Part shown: in pieces, positions 20,791 to 32,400 of the stretch
Layout: each line of letters begins with the position of its first letter
Numbering within the stretch: position 1 is the first letter of the stretch
Source: Patiria miniata
Taxonomy: Eukaryota; Echinodermata; Asteroidea; Valvatida; Asterinidae
NCBI RefSeq assembly: GCF_015706575.1
Contig: NW_024037069.1
Span: forward strand, 33,935,315 to 33,999,314
Direction: 5' to 3'
DNA: 64,000 nucleotides
The notes under the pieces: model-generated
The model's input: only the letters and a program-made list of their open reading frames with translations
Database searches by the model: none
What the model was told of the DNA's origin: nothing
Program-made: the position numbers and the translations under genes

Positions 20791-21985
20791 GGGCTAACCA
20801 CCGATAGGGGAATCTCTGGCCAATTTTTTCCTGTGGTGATGACAGTGTATCTTCTTTCTAGTGGCATTGTGATGTACATTTGTATACAGTAATCGTAGGC
20901 TATATATTCTTTTTTAAACCTCAGGCTTTACTAATTTTTTGTAAACACAATGGGCTAACTTCCATAAGAAAGCCCCTGGCCATTTTTTCCATGGTGATGC
21001 CTATTACTTTCTTGACTATTTTCTTTTTTTTACCACTGCTTAATGAATATCTTTTTTCAATGTGTTGTACATGTATACAGTAACTTATTTCTTGTTTAAA
21101 CCACAGCCTGTGGTGTGTTTTTATTTTTTTTACATTCTATATCACAATGGGCTAACCACCCATAGGGGAACCCCTGGCCATTTTTTTCCATGGTGATGCA
21201 TATCTTTCTTGATAAGTTTTTTTTTTTACCACTGCTTAAGGAATATTTTTTTTTCATGGTGATATACATGTATGTATACAGTACGTTTTATTTCTTGTTT
21301 AAACCACAGCTTGTATTGGTTTTTTTCACATTCTATATCACAATGGGCTAACCACCCATAGGGGAACCCCTGGCGATTTTTTTTCCCATGGTGATGCATA
21401 TCTTTCTTGACTACTTTTTTTACCACTGCTTAAGGATTTTTTTCATGGTGATGCATATAGTAAACTTATTTCTTGTTTAACACAGCCTGAAGTGTTTTTT
21501 TTTTACATTCTACAATGTACATGTATATCACAATGGGCTAACCACCCAAAGGGGAACCCCTGGCCATTTTTTTCCATGGTGATGCATATCTTTCTTGATA
21601 AGTTTTTTTTTACCACTGCTTAAGGAATATTTTTTTTTCATGGTGATATACATGTATGTATACAGTACATTTTATTTCTTGTTTAAACCACAGCTTGTAT
21701 TGTTTTTTTTTCACATTTTATATCACAATGGGCTAACCACCCATAGGGGAACTTCTTGGATTTTTTCCACATGGTGATGCATATCTTTCTTGACTACTTT
21801 TTTTTACCACTGCTTAAGGATTTTTTTTTATGGTGATGCATATATTAAACTTATTTCTTGTTTAACACAGCCTGAAGTGTTTTTTTTACATTCTACAATG
21901 TACATGTATATCACAATGGGCTAACCACCCAAAGGGGAACCCCTGGCCATTTTTTTTCCATGGTGATGCATATCTTTCTTGATTG
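20791..21985. repeat. Tandem repeat, about seven units of 190-197 bp
   Basis: Each unit carries GGGCTAAC plus 'aggggaacccctggcca', then CCATGGTGATGCATAT, then 'accactgcttaagga', with T-runs between. The GGGCTAAC marks fall at about 20791, 20952, 21149, 21345, 21535, 21730 and 21918. Later units alternate between two variants (ACCCATAGG, ACCCAAAGG), giving a dimer of about 385 bp. It lies inside the 5-kb transposon. Confidence 0.8.
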
Positions 21986-22699
21986 TTAGGAGGCGCAGAC
22001 AGATGGTTTCAAGAAGCTGGCATAGGCCAAGTACTAGCTAAATGTAAAAAAAAAACAGAAGAAACGCACAAACCGAACACAGTCATAATCAATTTTTACC
22101 TGCCAATATTAGCTTTTGCCCTTCTCCTGCCTCCCGAGTGATACAAATACAATGTTAAGTAGATTGTGTATTAAAGGGCATCCCACAATTTTGTGATTCT
22201 GTTATCATAGTATCCTAGAGGTTTGTTTTTAGTGAGGTCAGAGGCAACTTAATATGGGTCAAGGCATTGTTTATGCCGTGCAGCGGCAGACTAGTTACCC
22301 ATTCCAAACCTATTCATACTGTGAACAGAATACAGATTATATATGTCTTGTCTTGTTTCAGTGTGAGGTGCTGGTTCTTCCACACTTTCCTCTGTAGCCC
22401 ACACCTTGACAGGCCTTTGGCCTTGTGATTGGCGATTTGCAGAAAAAAGGCACCAGTGGCTAATGTTCAACTTATAAATGTTATAAATCTTACTGTTGTT
22501 ATTGTCCTAGAGATTAAAACAAACCTACCATCTTTCTTTTCGATATATGTTTTTACATCATGCACAGGTTTCAAGTGGCTAACTTTTTCATTTTTTTCTT
22601 TCAGGTATGATGTCCAACTGCGGGGTAACCTGACAGGCTGAATGTCAACAATGGCCGAGTCTATCAAGCTTTTGCAAAGTCCCTCGGAAAAAACCATGA

Positions 22700-23334
22700 G
22701 CAGAAACAGACTTCAATAAATGTATCATATGCCAAAAGGTAACCAATGAGAATCCAAACAATTTTACTGAGGCCAGTTTTAAAACAATATCTGCTGTTAT
22801 AGATGTTAGACAAGACTCAACATCTTATCGTCTTCAGACAGAGATTGACTCCAAAGATGATTTCCTCAAGAAGCAACCAAAATGGCATCGTTCATGTCGT
22901 GGCAAATGGACAAGAACCAGTATTCTCAAAACGGCCAAGGACACTAGTTCCACATCACCTTCATCTGTATCGACAAGACAATCAGTGCTTTGATGTGTGA
23001 TGTTACAGAGCCCCTTCATACCGGCAAGGTGTTCTTTACATCGACTTTGAAACAGATGTATCAAACCCATCTGTCAAATTGTGGCCTCGATACGGAATCA
23101 GTGGCTCAGTATCGCACATCTAGTCTCAAAAATAGACTCCAAAAACACTTCGGCTCAATTGTTCTATTTGTGTCTCAAGGAGGTCAGCAACCCGACTTGG
23201 TCTGCTCTGCTCAGATGTCAGTTGTAAAACTTGTACAAGCTTTGAGAGCTCTAAGGAAAGATGTAGATGAAAACTACCTTCGCATTGATGTTGAGTCAGA
23301 AGATGAGGAAGATGACAATAGAAATATCCTTGGT
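22700..23334 (+). CDS. Fragments of a transposon-borne protein with a CxxC...HxxxC motif
   Basis: The first piece (22700-22990) reads CIICQK, then about 50 residues later WHRSCRGKW, a zinc-binding-like C-x2-C and H-x3-C pattern. The second piece (from 22993, in another frame) has LKNRLQKHFGSIVLFVSQ and an acidic Glu/Asp-rich end, closing at a GTGAGC donor near 23334. Both pieces resemble a multicopy uncharacterised protein family of repeats in marine invertebrates and fish (recalled pattern only). The middle of the family protein is missing, so this copy is defective or internally deleted. Confidence 0.45.
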
Positions 23335-24335
23335 GAGCAGCATGCTGTCGAAGCCAGCAAATCTTTTTCCAAGACATGCAACTGGGATATTCCAATACAA
23401 ACGCTATGAAGCCAATATATGCACATAACAAACTAGTCAGTGAACTGCAGGTTTAGCTGCCACTTGGGCAACATTTATTAAATAATCCTATTCTTTCTGA
23501 AATAAGTCAGATGTACTTTCCTACTCGAGGAGGGTTTTTTAATGAAGACTGAATTCATTATTGGCCACATTTCATTTAGATATGCGGTGAACCCCTGAAA
23601 GAAATCAGTAAGTTTTATTGAGCAAAAAATATATTTCCTTTTTTTTTTTTTTTAAATAACATTCCGACAACGAATACAGAAAATACAAGGGACAACTTTT
23701 TTTTTTCATATTGTGGCCATCATGTAGATTTTGGTGAAAGGAACATGCAGGCAAAATCTTCACACAAATCGGCTGACACTGGGAAATCATACACAGGGGT
23801 TTCTCCTACCTGCTACGGTTAAGATTTAACCAATGGTGTTCATCCGTTTGTGTAGGGGGCAATTTTAATATCTGAAACTCATTTGGGCCAGATTTGAATA
23901 AAAATATACCTTTTTTTAAAGAAAACTTATTAAAGATGCGTTTTCTTGTTTTTATTACGCAAAAATGGCTGCCATTGTGGATTTTGCAAAAATTCTCAAA
24001 TAGCCCCAATGTGAAATTTTGTACAAATACTTATCTACCACAAGTCACATTCTGAGCCAAATTTGGGTTCAATCGGTCGATTATTGATGAATTTATTAAA
24101 AAAATCATACTTTTGATGTTTTTTTGGGAGGAAGTGGCGGCCATATCGGATTTTGACCTAAAAATGCGTTTTCGCCGGGTCAAATTTTAATCCACCGTCC
24201 AGATTCTGAATCAGCAGGTCTTACTGCATACGAATATGTAAAAATATTGTGGGGAGGAAATTGTGTAGGGTTAACTCATTTTTGGGGTTCTGGATCCCGG
24301 ACTATTACTTTCTTTGGAGCTAATTTTATAAATAT

Positions 24336-24624
24336 CAGGGGCGGATCCAGGAATGTTCGCAGGGGGGGGGGGTTTCATCAGCAAAAAAAAGGAAAATGTA
24401 CACAGGTTTTTTTCTCCAGACACTTGGCCTCCGTAAAGTCAAAAACTGGGGGAGAGGGGGAGGGGGGGTACCATATTTCAATAGGGTGCTGTTCAAATTC
24501 GACGATTATTAACACTACATAACAGAATGGTGTACCGCATTTTAAACAAGCGGACATTATACCAGTATAATTTTGTAATTTTAATTTTTTTTTATGGACA
24601 CCCCCCCCCCCGGATCCGCGCCTG
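24336..24624. mobile_element. hAT-like MITE in promoter copy 2
   Basis: Ends CAGGGGCGGATCCAGGAA and CGGATCCGCGCCTG. Same family as 1162-1559. Absent from the equivalent place in promoter copies 1 and 3. Confidence 0.65.
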
Positions 24625-25276
24625 CATATATACATGTCCTGTACGAACGAAATAGCAGTCAACGGTGGCATTTTTAGGCGATGACTTCAGAGCCTAAAAG
24701 CACCCTTGCAAGCTTACCGCCTGAACAAAGACTACTATTCAAACTGCATCGCGAACAGGAAACAAATGTTAGAAAACATATGGGCATTTATGCATACTGA
24801 GAAATGACGCGTTCCCGCTTCAATGGATGCCGAAATATTGGCAATGACGTAGGCCTACTCAGTAGGGGACGGAACGGGGAATTCCCTGGCATTGTGATTG
24901 TTTCTTAAAGACCGGAATGAGGATATTTGCTGGACCTTAATAAAAACATGGTTGTGTGAGCTTTTGTACACTTTCACTCTCCAATCAATACTCATCACGC
25001 ACAAGCCCGATTTTGAGAGGAAAAAAGCTCAGACCCAATTTTTCTGTCGACATATCCACATGATAACTGAATGAAGCATGTCTCACGTACAGGCTAAAAC
25101 ACAGTTCGAAAGTTTAACTAAACTCGCTCTTGCAATGACCACACACAACTAAATCTCCACTTTGCACAGACTTGTTAACAAGTCCTGATCAGGTGTCGCT
25201 GAAATGAAACTCGGCACACAGAACTTATTTGGTTTTATAGGGATAAAGGTCCTGACTGACATAATTCATTGAGGTA

Positions 25277-25657
25277 CAGGGGCGGATCCAGGAATTTTCG
25301 CAGGGGGGGGTTCATCGGCCAAACAAATCTGAAATGTTGACACTTTTTTCGCCGGGCACTTGGTCTCCGTAAAAAAAAAAAAGCGGGGGGGGGGGAGTTT
25401 GTACCATACTTTCAATGGGGGCGCTGTTCAAATCCGACGATTATTTACTATATCACAGAATAATGTACATACCCCTAACCAAGCTAGCGCTAAGTGCAAG
25501 GCAGACATTATTACTAGAAAAAAGATTGAGCTAGCGGGGGGGGGGGTCCGGATTTTTTAAAGGAATTTCTACGGGAAAAAAAATCAATTTGGGACAGAGC
25601 TGGGGGAGTTGGACAGAGCTAGACCCCCCCCCCCCTACCCCTCTTGATCCGCGCCTG
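25277..25657. mobile_element. hAT-like MITE in promoter copy 2
   Basis: Begins CAGGGGCGGATCCAGGAA and ends GATCCGCGCCTG. Same family as 1162-1559 and 24336-24624. Promoter copies 1 and 3 lack it. Confidence 0.65.
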
Positions 25658-26337
25658 AGATATGTCTGGTATTTTAACTTAAAGGTCACATTTCTAAAAG
25701 TAACTTTCCCTCCTTCAGTTGCTATTATAAACATTAGTATTATTATTAAAACTCATCATACAATAATTTCACCATTGGCTCGACATTGATCAAGAATTGA
25801 CTGGACCACATACGTTTTAAAGAATCTCTCTTAATGTTTGTCAAAGGTTTTTACCCCTGGCAGATATTGGTATTACACATAAAAGGTTCGATTTTGAGTT
25901 GACGAGAAGCGCTTAATTTTTTAAGATTGCAAATGAAATAATATAGCCTAGTCGATCATTGCAGTGACTAGGACACTGCAGCGTCTAAGTTTTATTTCCT
26001 TAAACAGTGCACTATGTTCCTGTTCCTTATAAGATTTCGGACGACACGAAGTTATCTATTATATGAGCGACTTTCAGACAAGGAAGCGAATTGTGGGCCA
26101 GTGTTTGCTTTGCCACACAGCCCCGTTTGATATGGTTGACTCAAAAATGAACTCATTTCATGTTCATTGTTTTGTTTTCCCTTTGCACTTTCTAGAACGC
26201 ATTCACGTCTACATGAATATCTAATCTCCCACCACAAGTTCAATCTGAACGTGACCTTTACACGCTTTTCTTACTTGCAACTGCACATGTATTTCGTCTG
26301 TGAAGGAAACTAGTTTACTTTCTGTACTGCGCGGAAC

Positions 26338-26382
26338 ATGGCGACTTTTGGGTTTCGAGTTGTGATCTGGTTAGCGAATTGA
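26338..26382 (+). promoter_or_regulatory. 14-codon upstream ORF of gene B
   Basis: Reads MATFGFRVVIWLAN, stops at TGA, and ends 38 nt before the gene B start codon. It differs by one residue from the copies before the orphan exon and gene C. Confidence 0.5.
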
Positions 26383-26420
26383 CGTCCAAGAAGACATATT
26401 TCCGTTAAACAAAAGATAAG

Positions 26421-26487
26421 ATGGGTTCTCCAAAATGTCTTCTCCTACTCCCGGTGTTTTTGTGGGCTTGTGCCATTCTTCACACAG
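26421..26487 (+). CDS. Gene B exon 1: signal peptide
   Basis: 67 nt starting [15 protein letters not shown], ending in phase 1 at GTAAAT. One codon shorter than the matching exons of C, D and the orphan copy. The start is the first ATG in frame with the conserved hydrophobic core. Confidence 0.88.
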
Positions 26488-29400
26488 GTAAATATACAGC
26501 TTCATATGTCAAAATTACTACCCGGAAATAAATAAATTAAATTTTGGTGTATGTATATTGTGACAAATGTGCATGTACTATGTACATATCGCCACTTTGT
26601 TTAAATGTTAAAGAAGGTTCTGAAGCAAGTTGGACAAAATGGCACTAAGACACAAATACAATGGCCTTTCAAGCTTTCAAGCTACAATATTTCAAGCTTA
26701 ATCATCCGGAACAATTCGTTGAATCAAAAGTAAGAAAAAAGAAAATTAATGCGGTGAAAACTTGAACGTGGGCGTATTAGAATTTTTTGCCAGATTATTT
26801 ATAAACGAGGCTTCCCCTCGCCCGCTGTGCGGGGGGGGGGGGGGGGGGGCTTTGCCGCCTTTTGCCCGCTTCGCGATCGAGCAACTTGGGAACAACACAT
26901 ACACGCCTGTTTGTTTACGGTGTAAATCGAGGATTTCCTATTGTTCCTCATCATCGATCTTTTTTTTCATCCAGCAACAGCTCTCATTTGTTTTGTACAC
27001 GTTTCCTAACCGAGGTCGTCCTCGATTTGGCTCCTGTCCTCAATTGACATGTTAACATGTGTGTCCCCAATTTACACCATAAACAAACACACATAAGTGT
27101 GATCTGTTACACGGTACCCTGTGGAGACATGGGTATAACAGGGAACACAAGATCGAATACGTCTCCACAGGGCAATTTCTATCGGTGAATAAGTCTCCAC
27201 AAGGTTATCACGATATAGATATGTGGATTTTACTCAAAAGGTAGGAAGTTTGAAGGTGTGGATGGGTCGCAAATTGAAGTATTTTATGGAAGGGATCTTA
27301 ACTCCGAATTTCAGTCCAGGAAAATACATTCTGGTTAAAATAGGAGCATTTCGAAACTACACTTTATAACTCGAAAACTTTAGTACACGAGAACAAAGAA
27401 ATGACTCCACAAGTATACAAATTCCAGTATGTATATATTTGCCTGCAATTGGGGAACCCCTACATTGTCCCTCTTTTGTTTGTACTTTTTAGAAGACCTC
27501 CCATATGTTTTGTACACATCGCCAAATTGGGGACCTTCGGGAAATTGGGAACCCTATTGTCCTTTATTGCTCAGCGTCCCCTTCTTTTATACTTCATTTT
27601 TAAGTGGTGTTTAAACTCGCCTCGTAATAAAGGAACGGTGGTTTAATAAATTGAACATATTTTACACTGCTTAAGAAATACTGTGTTGATACATCATTGT
27701 AATTTCTTTTTTATTGGCTTCAATTTGTTTTTAATGTCATGTGCTACTTGGTTTTTTTCTTTCTTTTTTTACGTATTGTAAACATGTTGGGGAAGTGTCA
27801 TTAAAAATTGTTAGACTTAAACTTTAGGGAAACGTATTAAAACGTGATTTTCTTATTTGTCATAATTATATTCCTGTGTAGGTTGTGCCAACCTGTCATA
27901 TCACCAAAATGCTAAGAAATATGAAACCTATGAATTATCGGCGGGTATTTCCATCTTTTTGTTTCAATTTTGATTGTAGGTTTATCCGTTGATCTGAATT
28001 TGCGAGACAAGACGGCCACACAGAGTAGCACCTACTATGCCCCTGAACTCGACTTACGTCTGGTTGCGGACCGAGCACTAGACGGAGTTATCTCAACAAT
28101 TTCACACACGCGTAAATATTTTCCAAATTGAATATGTATATGCTTTATAAAACCCTTAGGGAAAGTTTCGAAAGTTCCATATTTAAATGATATTTTTAAT
28201 TGATCGAAAAAAACATACTATTTAAACAACGTATTAAATTAAAAACCTACATCTTGAGAAGGAATCTTAGGTATATATCAATGATTTCTTCGTCAGGAGC
28301 CTACCGATGTTTGAGTGAAGAAAAAAATCAACATTACGATAAACTGTAATGTTTAAATCAAGTACTCAATCGAGTTTACACCGTACAAGGTTGCAAACTA
28401 TTAAAGGCCAATGATTTCGCCTCAAAGAAGACGCGTTTGAAGTGTGCATTACTAGCGAGACATGAACGGACAATGTGAAGTTCAGCCTTGTACACATACC
28501 TGACAATATATGCCGAAACATTTCATGATGATCAAAACATCTCTGACCTGTTAGTGAAGAAGTAAATTGTATGATCCGTCTGTAAATCTAAACAGTAAGT
28601 TCGTTTCAAATGAACGCAAATGACATGCTGGGTTAGTATTTTTTCCAGTGGTGTAGCAAGGTCATTTTATTTGGGTGGTGAGGGAAAATACATGAAAAAA
28701 GAAAATGGAGCGCTTCATCCGGTCCCCGGGGGTGGGGAGGGGAACTGGACACCATCTTGTTATGGGGGCTCTGTTCAAAGCGATACGATCAGGCACTATC
28801 GGAAAATAAGTAGTGCTTTTCATGGCGGCACAATTGCCGACGTTCGCGTGACATTCCAAAAAAAGCACTTGTTTAAAAAAAGGACGCTCCCCGCTACAGC
28901 ACTGTCTTCATCCCTTCTTCCAGAAATGTCTCTTCCTTTTTCCCGCCTATGATACTTTTGTATCTACTTACTAATGATAAAACCATATTTTAATGAATAA
29001 TCTACACAATGGTTTCAACTTATTTTCATACTTATTTTCATTCAATTTTCGCCAGTGTGCACCGGAAACCAATGGTGGAGAGTTGATCTGGAGGCTGTGT
29101 ACTGCTTGACAAGAATCACTGTAGTTAACACAAATGTTCATGGTAAGTCTAATAATACGTGTGCAGTAGCAAGCAAGATAGTTAATTTTATGAATATTAT
29201 CTTGGGTGGGCATTCATTTAAAGACCTGATTTGTATTCTGAGGAAAACTGTTTCATCAAGTTACTGCAATTTCAGCTCAGAAGACATCGTGGATGGAAAA
29301 GTGAAAATAGAAAATCGCGACGTTTGTCTGATGGCGATGCCACGCGTATTAAACTGAGACAGAAACTTCAATTCGGCCACTGGTTTTGGGCTTTTCATTG

Positions 29401-32400
29401 AGACCCTTCTTCAAAATTCATTGAGGCGCAAACAACCTAGAATGTTGATGGGTGTTTCGGGCAATTTTTGCTGTTCATCCATTTATAAGATTATCAATCC
29501 GCTGTAACTTTACGAGAGTCACTAGTTTATTGCACGCACTATTAAAAGAGTGAACATCACCTGTACATAAATCACAAGGGGAACAATCCTGCCCATCATA
29601 TGATATCATATGATTTAATTGAGAGACATGCGTAGACACACAAACAAGCACAGAATAATGATGGAATTATTCAAATCAATTAAGACAATGGTTAGTGGAC
29701 TAGAGTATCATTCAGAACAACTTACAGTAGAAGAAAGATGACCGGAGGCCTTGGAACGACCGTCACGACGACTTATCTTTTCAGGACAATTTTCGTTATT
29801 TTGTCGCTGGGTATGAATCTAGTTATATTTAACCTCGTCCCCAGGGTGTCGAGCAGTACCCGTCCACAATAACCTTCTCTCTGACCCTGGTTTTTGATCA
29901 TTTGCATGTGCAAGATTTTTGAACACGTAAGCTAGTGAGGAATAGTCTGGTGCCTGCCTGTGCATTACATTACGTTTGTTTTCGCATGTGGTGTCTGAGG
30001 TAAAAACAGCATCATTTCGTAGCGCTGTGAGTTATAAATGCACGATTCGTTCTTAAGTTAAAATGTTAAAATTTGGCCCGCCACAATGCAGCATCACATT
30101 TCATATTAATATGAGCAAACTAGAAAGGAAATGAGTATTTTTGAGAAGGCGTGGACCATAATTACAATGATTGTGAAAACACGTGATGCACGTTGCAAAT
30201 AACAACACTTACTACGCGATATAAATCCATTACTAGCAAATTGCGGTATCGAATCAGGATACAGGAAGAAAGTTTCTGAACCAGGGCTCACTTTTTGAAA
30301 CGAGGTTGGAAATAAAGTGAGCACTGGGGACGAGGTTGAGTTATATTTGGTCTGCGGACTCCAAACTTGTTGGAGACTGTAGCCACACTATCCAGCTCTC
30401 TATCCATGTAAAAGATGAGCCTCCATTACCAAATACTGAATAACAATCTCACCTTTATTCGCATACGAGGTCGTCGCTGGAAATCCGGCGACAAAATAAA
30501 AAAAAAACTTAGCCTAGTCGGATGAATGTTCCAAGGCGTCCATTAAGCACCAACTGATTAGCATACTGTAGCCTATACCCGTGAGAGGTCGCAGTTCGCA
30601 CTTTGTACAGCATAGCGCGTGCTACTATTTATTTTAGCGGCCGACCATCGATCATCGGACACTATTTTCAAACGCCTTGACCAAAGTTAAGTTTGAGATT
30701 CATGTATATTGACTCTAAACAAAAAGAAAAAAGACACACGCAGAAAAAAATCCTATGCACTTTAATTACTTTTAAATTGATTGCACCAGATGGAAAAAGG
30801 AATTAAATTGAAGAATGGTGAAAATGTAGTCTCTAATGCCGATAAAAGAAATAGTATGCCTACAGCGCGAACCTGAATAGCAAATCTTAAATCATGTGTG
30901 CACGAAAACGGGGAGAAAAGAAACACCAATATGAACAAAATCGAAACATCTGCATGAGTCTGAAAGCGTGTTGATAAAATTAAACGTTTTTGTTATCTGA
31001 AATTGGCCGGGAAAATCTATAGTATATTGATGTGACTTCATTGCAGGTCATAGACTGACAGGTGCCATAGTACGGGCTGGTTTGAGTTTAACTCACTCTC
31101 AGAACCCACAGATAGGAGATGCAGTCACAGGTTCCCAGGCAACTACTGGAGCAACGATTCCTTTCACATCAAACCAAGCCATCTCTGCTCGATACGTTAG
31201 TGTGGAACTGTCGGGGCAATGCCTTCAACTGGCTGAAGTCAGGATTAGCACAGAAGACGTCATTACAAGCGGTAAGAGTATAAACCTTGTCGAAGACGAG
31301 TCAATAATCTCAGTTGCATTCCCAATCATTGTGACCGATGATACAGGCGGCATCTCAGCAATGTTAGTGTGATATAAGAGCCTGGACCACATTTTCACAG
31401 ACAAATCAAGTCTTGCAGTCACAAATAGAAATATTTGATCTGTTTGATAAAAAAAGGTTGATAAGAGGTGACTCTCGTGCTGATTTGCAGCCATCTAGAG
31501 GCCTATTAGCGATGTATTTGGTCACGTTTCCATCGGGATATTTTGAAATCGTCCTCACGAAATGATTCAGTAAAGAGGGGCTGGCTTAAAATAGGCGATG
31601 AACTAAACGGGCGTGTCTTTTTACGCAACTTTTACCTGGCTTTCATTATATCCAGTATGTTGGGAGGTATATGATTTTCACAACTATTTTTTTTGTACTG
31701 TATATAATGTTCACATTCATTTGTTTGCCGTAGTAATAATGCAAACAACTGTGAGTTGTAATACTTTGACAGTCAGCTACCTAATATCCATGCTCAACAT
31801 TTGTTTTCCATAGTAACGCAGTCATATGTGGATGATACAAGTAGGAAAATCAGCTGGTCTACCGTTCCCTGTGCTGATCATTACAGCGTGGAATATGCCC
31901 TGTTCAGCAGGGATCACTGTGAAAGCATCAGTTCACCAACATATGATAGCCGCTGCAGTATGTGTCAGGAAAGCACGGCTACTCTATATGATCTGGTACC
32001 ATATTCTCGGTACACTATACAAATCAAGGCTTCTGTATATGGTGCATACGGACCAATAAAAACAGCCACCATAACATCCACATCATCAGGTACAGACGTT
32101 ACTCCAGCCTGTTTCCCTTTTTTTTTTCATTTTTAATGTAACTTAAAAACTTTCAAACCAAATTGCGACAATTGTAGACAATTGTTTTATTCCCTTCTTC
32201 ACCCAAATGCAATATTCTAACCTTCTGGTAATTTACTTTATATTGCAGCACCGACTGGGCCTCCCACGTCTGTAACACCTGGGTCTCAAGCCCAACGCAG
32301 CCTAGCCTTCTCCTGGAGCCTCCCAGCATGTGGAAACCGAGGCGGTACCATTACAGGATACGACTATAGGCTTAGTACAAGTGGAGCTGCACCAATGACT

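Larger units (their letters stand above)
19319..24304. mobile_element. 4986-bp DNA transposon with terminal inverted repeats
   Basis: Left end TAGTCCGGGATCCAGAA and, after a short unmatched patch, TAACCCTACACAATTTCC; the right end is the reverse complement, closing at 24304. The inverted repeats are about 64 bp. It is flanked by TTA on both sides (19316-19318, 24305-24307), and the uninterrupted promoter copies have one TTA there. A 3-bp TTA duplication fits PIF/Harbinger or other 3-bp families; the class is not settled. Inside are short ORFs with plausible splice donors (about 19586-19780 and 19925-20112), a hAT MITE, a tandem-repeat block and fragments of a repeat-borne protein (22700-23334). 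Confidence 0.75.
18426..26420 (+). promoter_or_regulatory. Promoter copy 2, of gene B, split by a 5-kb transposon
   Basis: Two parts, 18426-19318 and 24305-26420, together align with promoter copies 1 and 3. The break is the DNA transposon at 19319-24304; the sequence either side joins exactly at TTA. Two hAT-like MITEs (24336-24624 and 25277-25657) and a retroelement scrap (about 18878-19127) are additional insertions. The proximal part keeps the conserved block before the start codon; the NRF-1-like site has one change (CTGCACATGT near 26281). Confidence 0.65.

Noticed and set aside
21226-21426. Open frames inside the 190-bp tandem repeats
   Set aside because: Low-complexity translations of T-rich repeats, not shared in frame between units.
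20791-21985. Regularly spaced repeats as a CRISPR-like array
   Set aside because: Units are 190-197 bp and similar throughout, without unique spacers, in an animal transposon; an ordinary tandem repeat.
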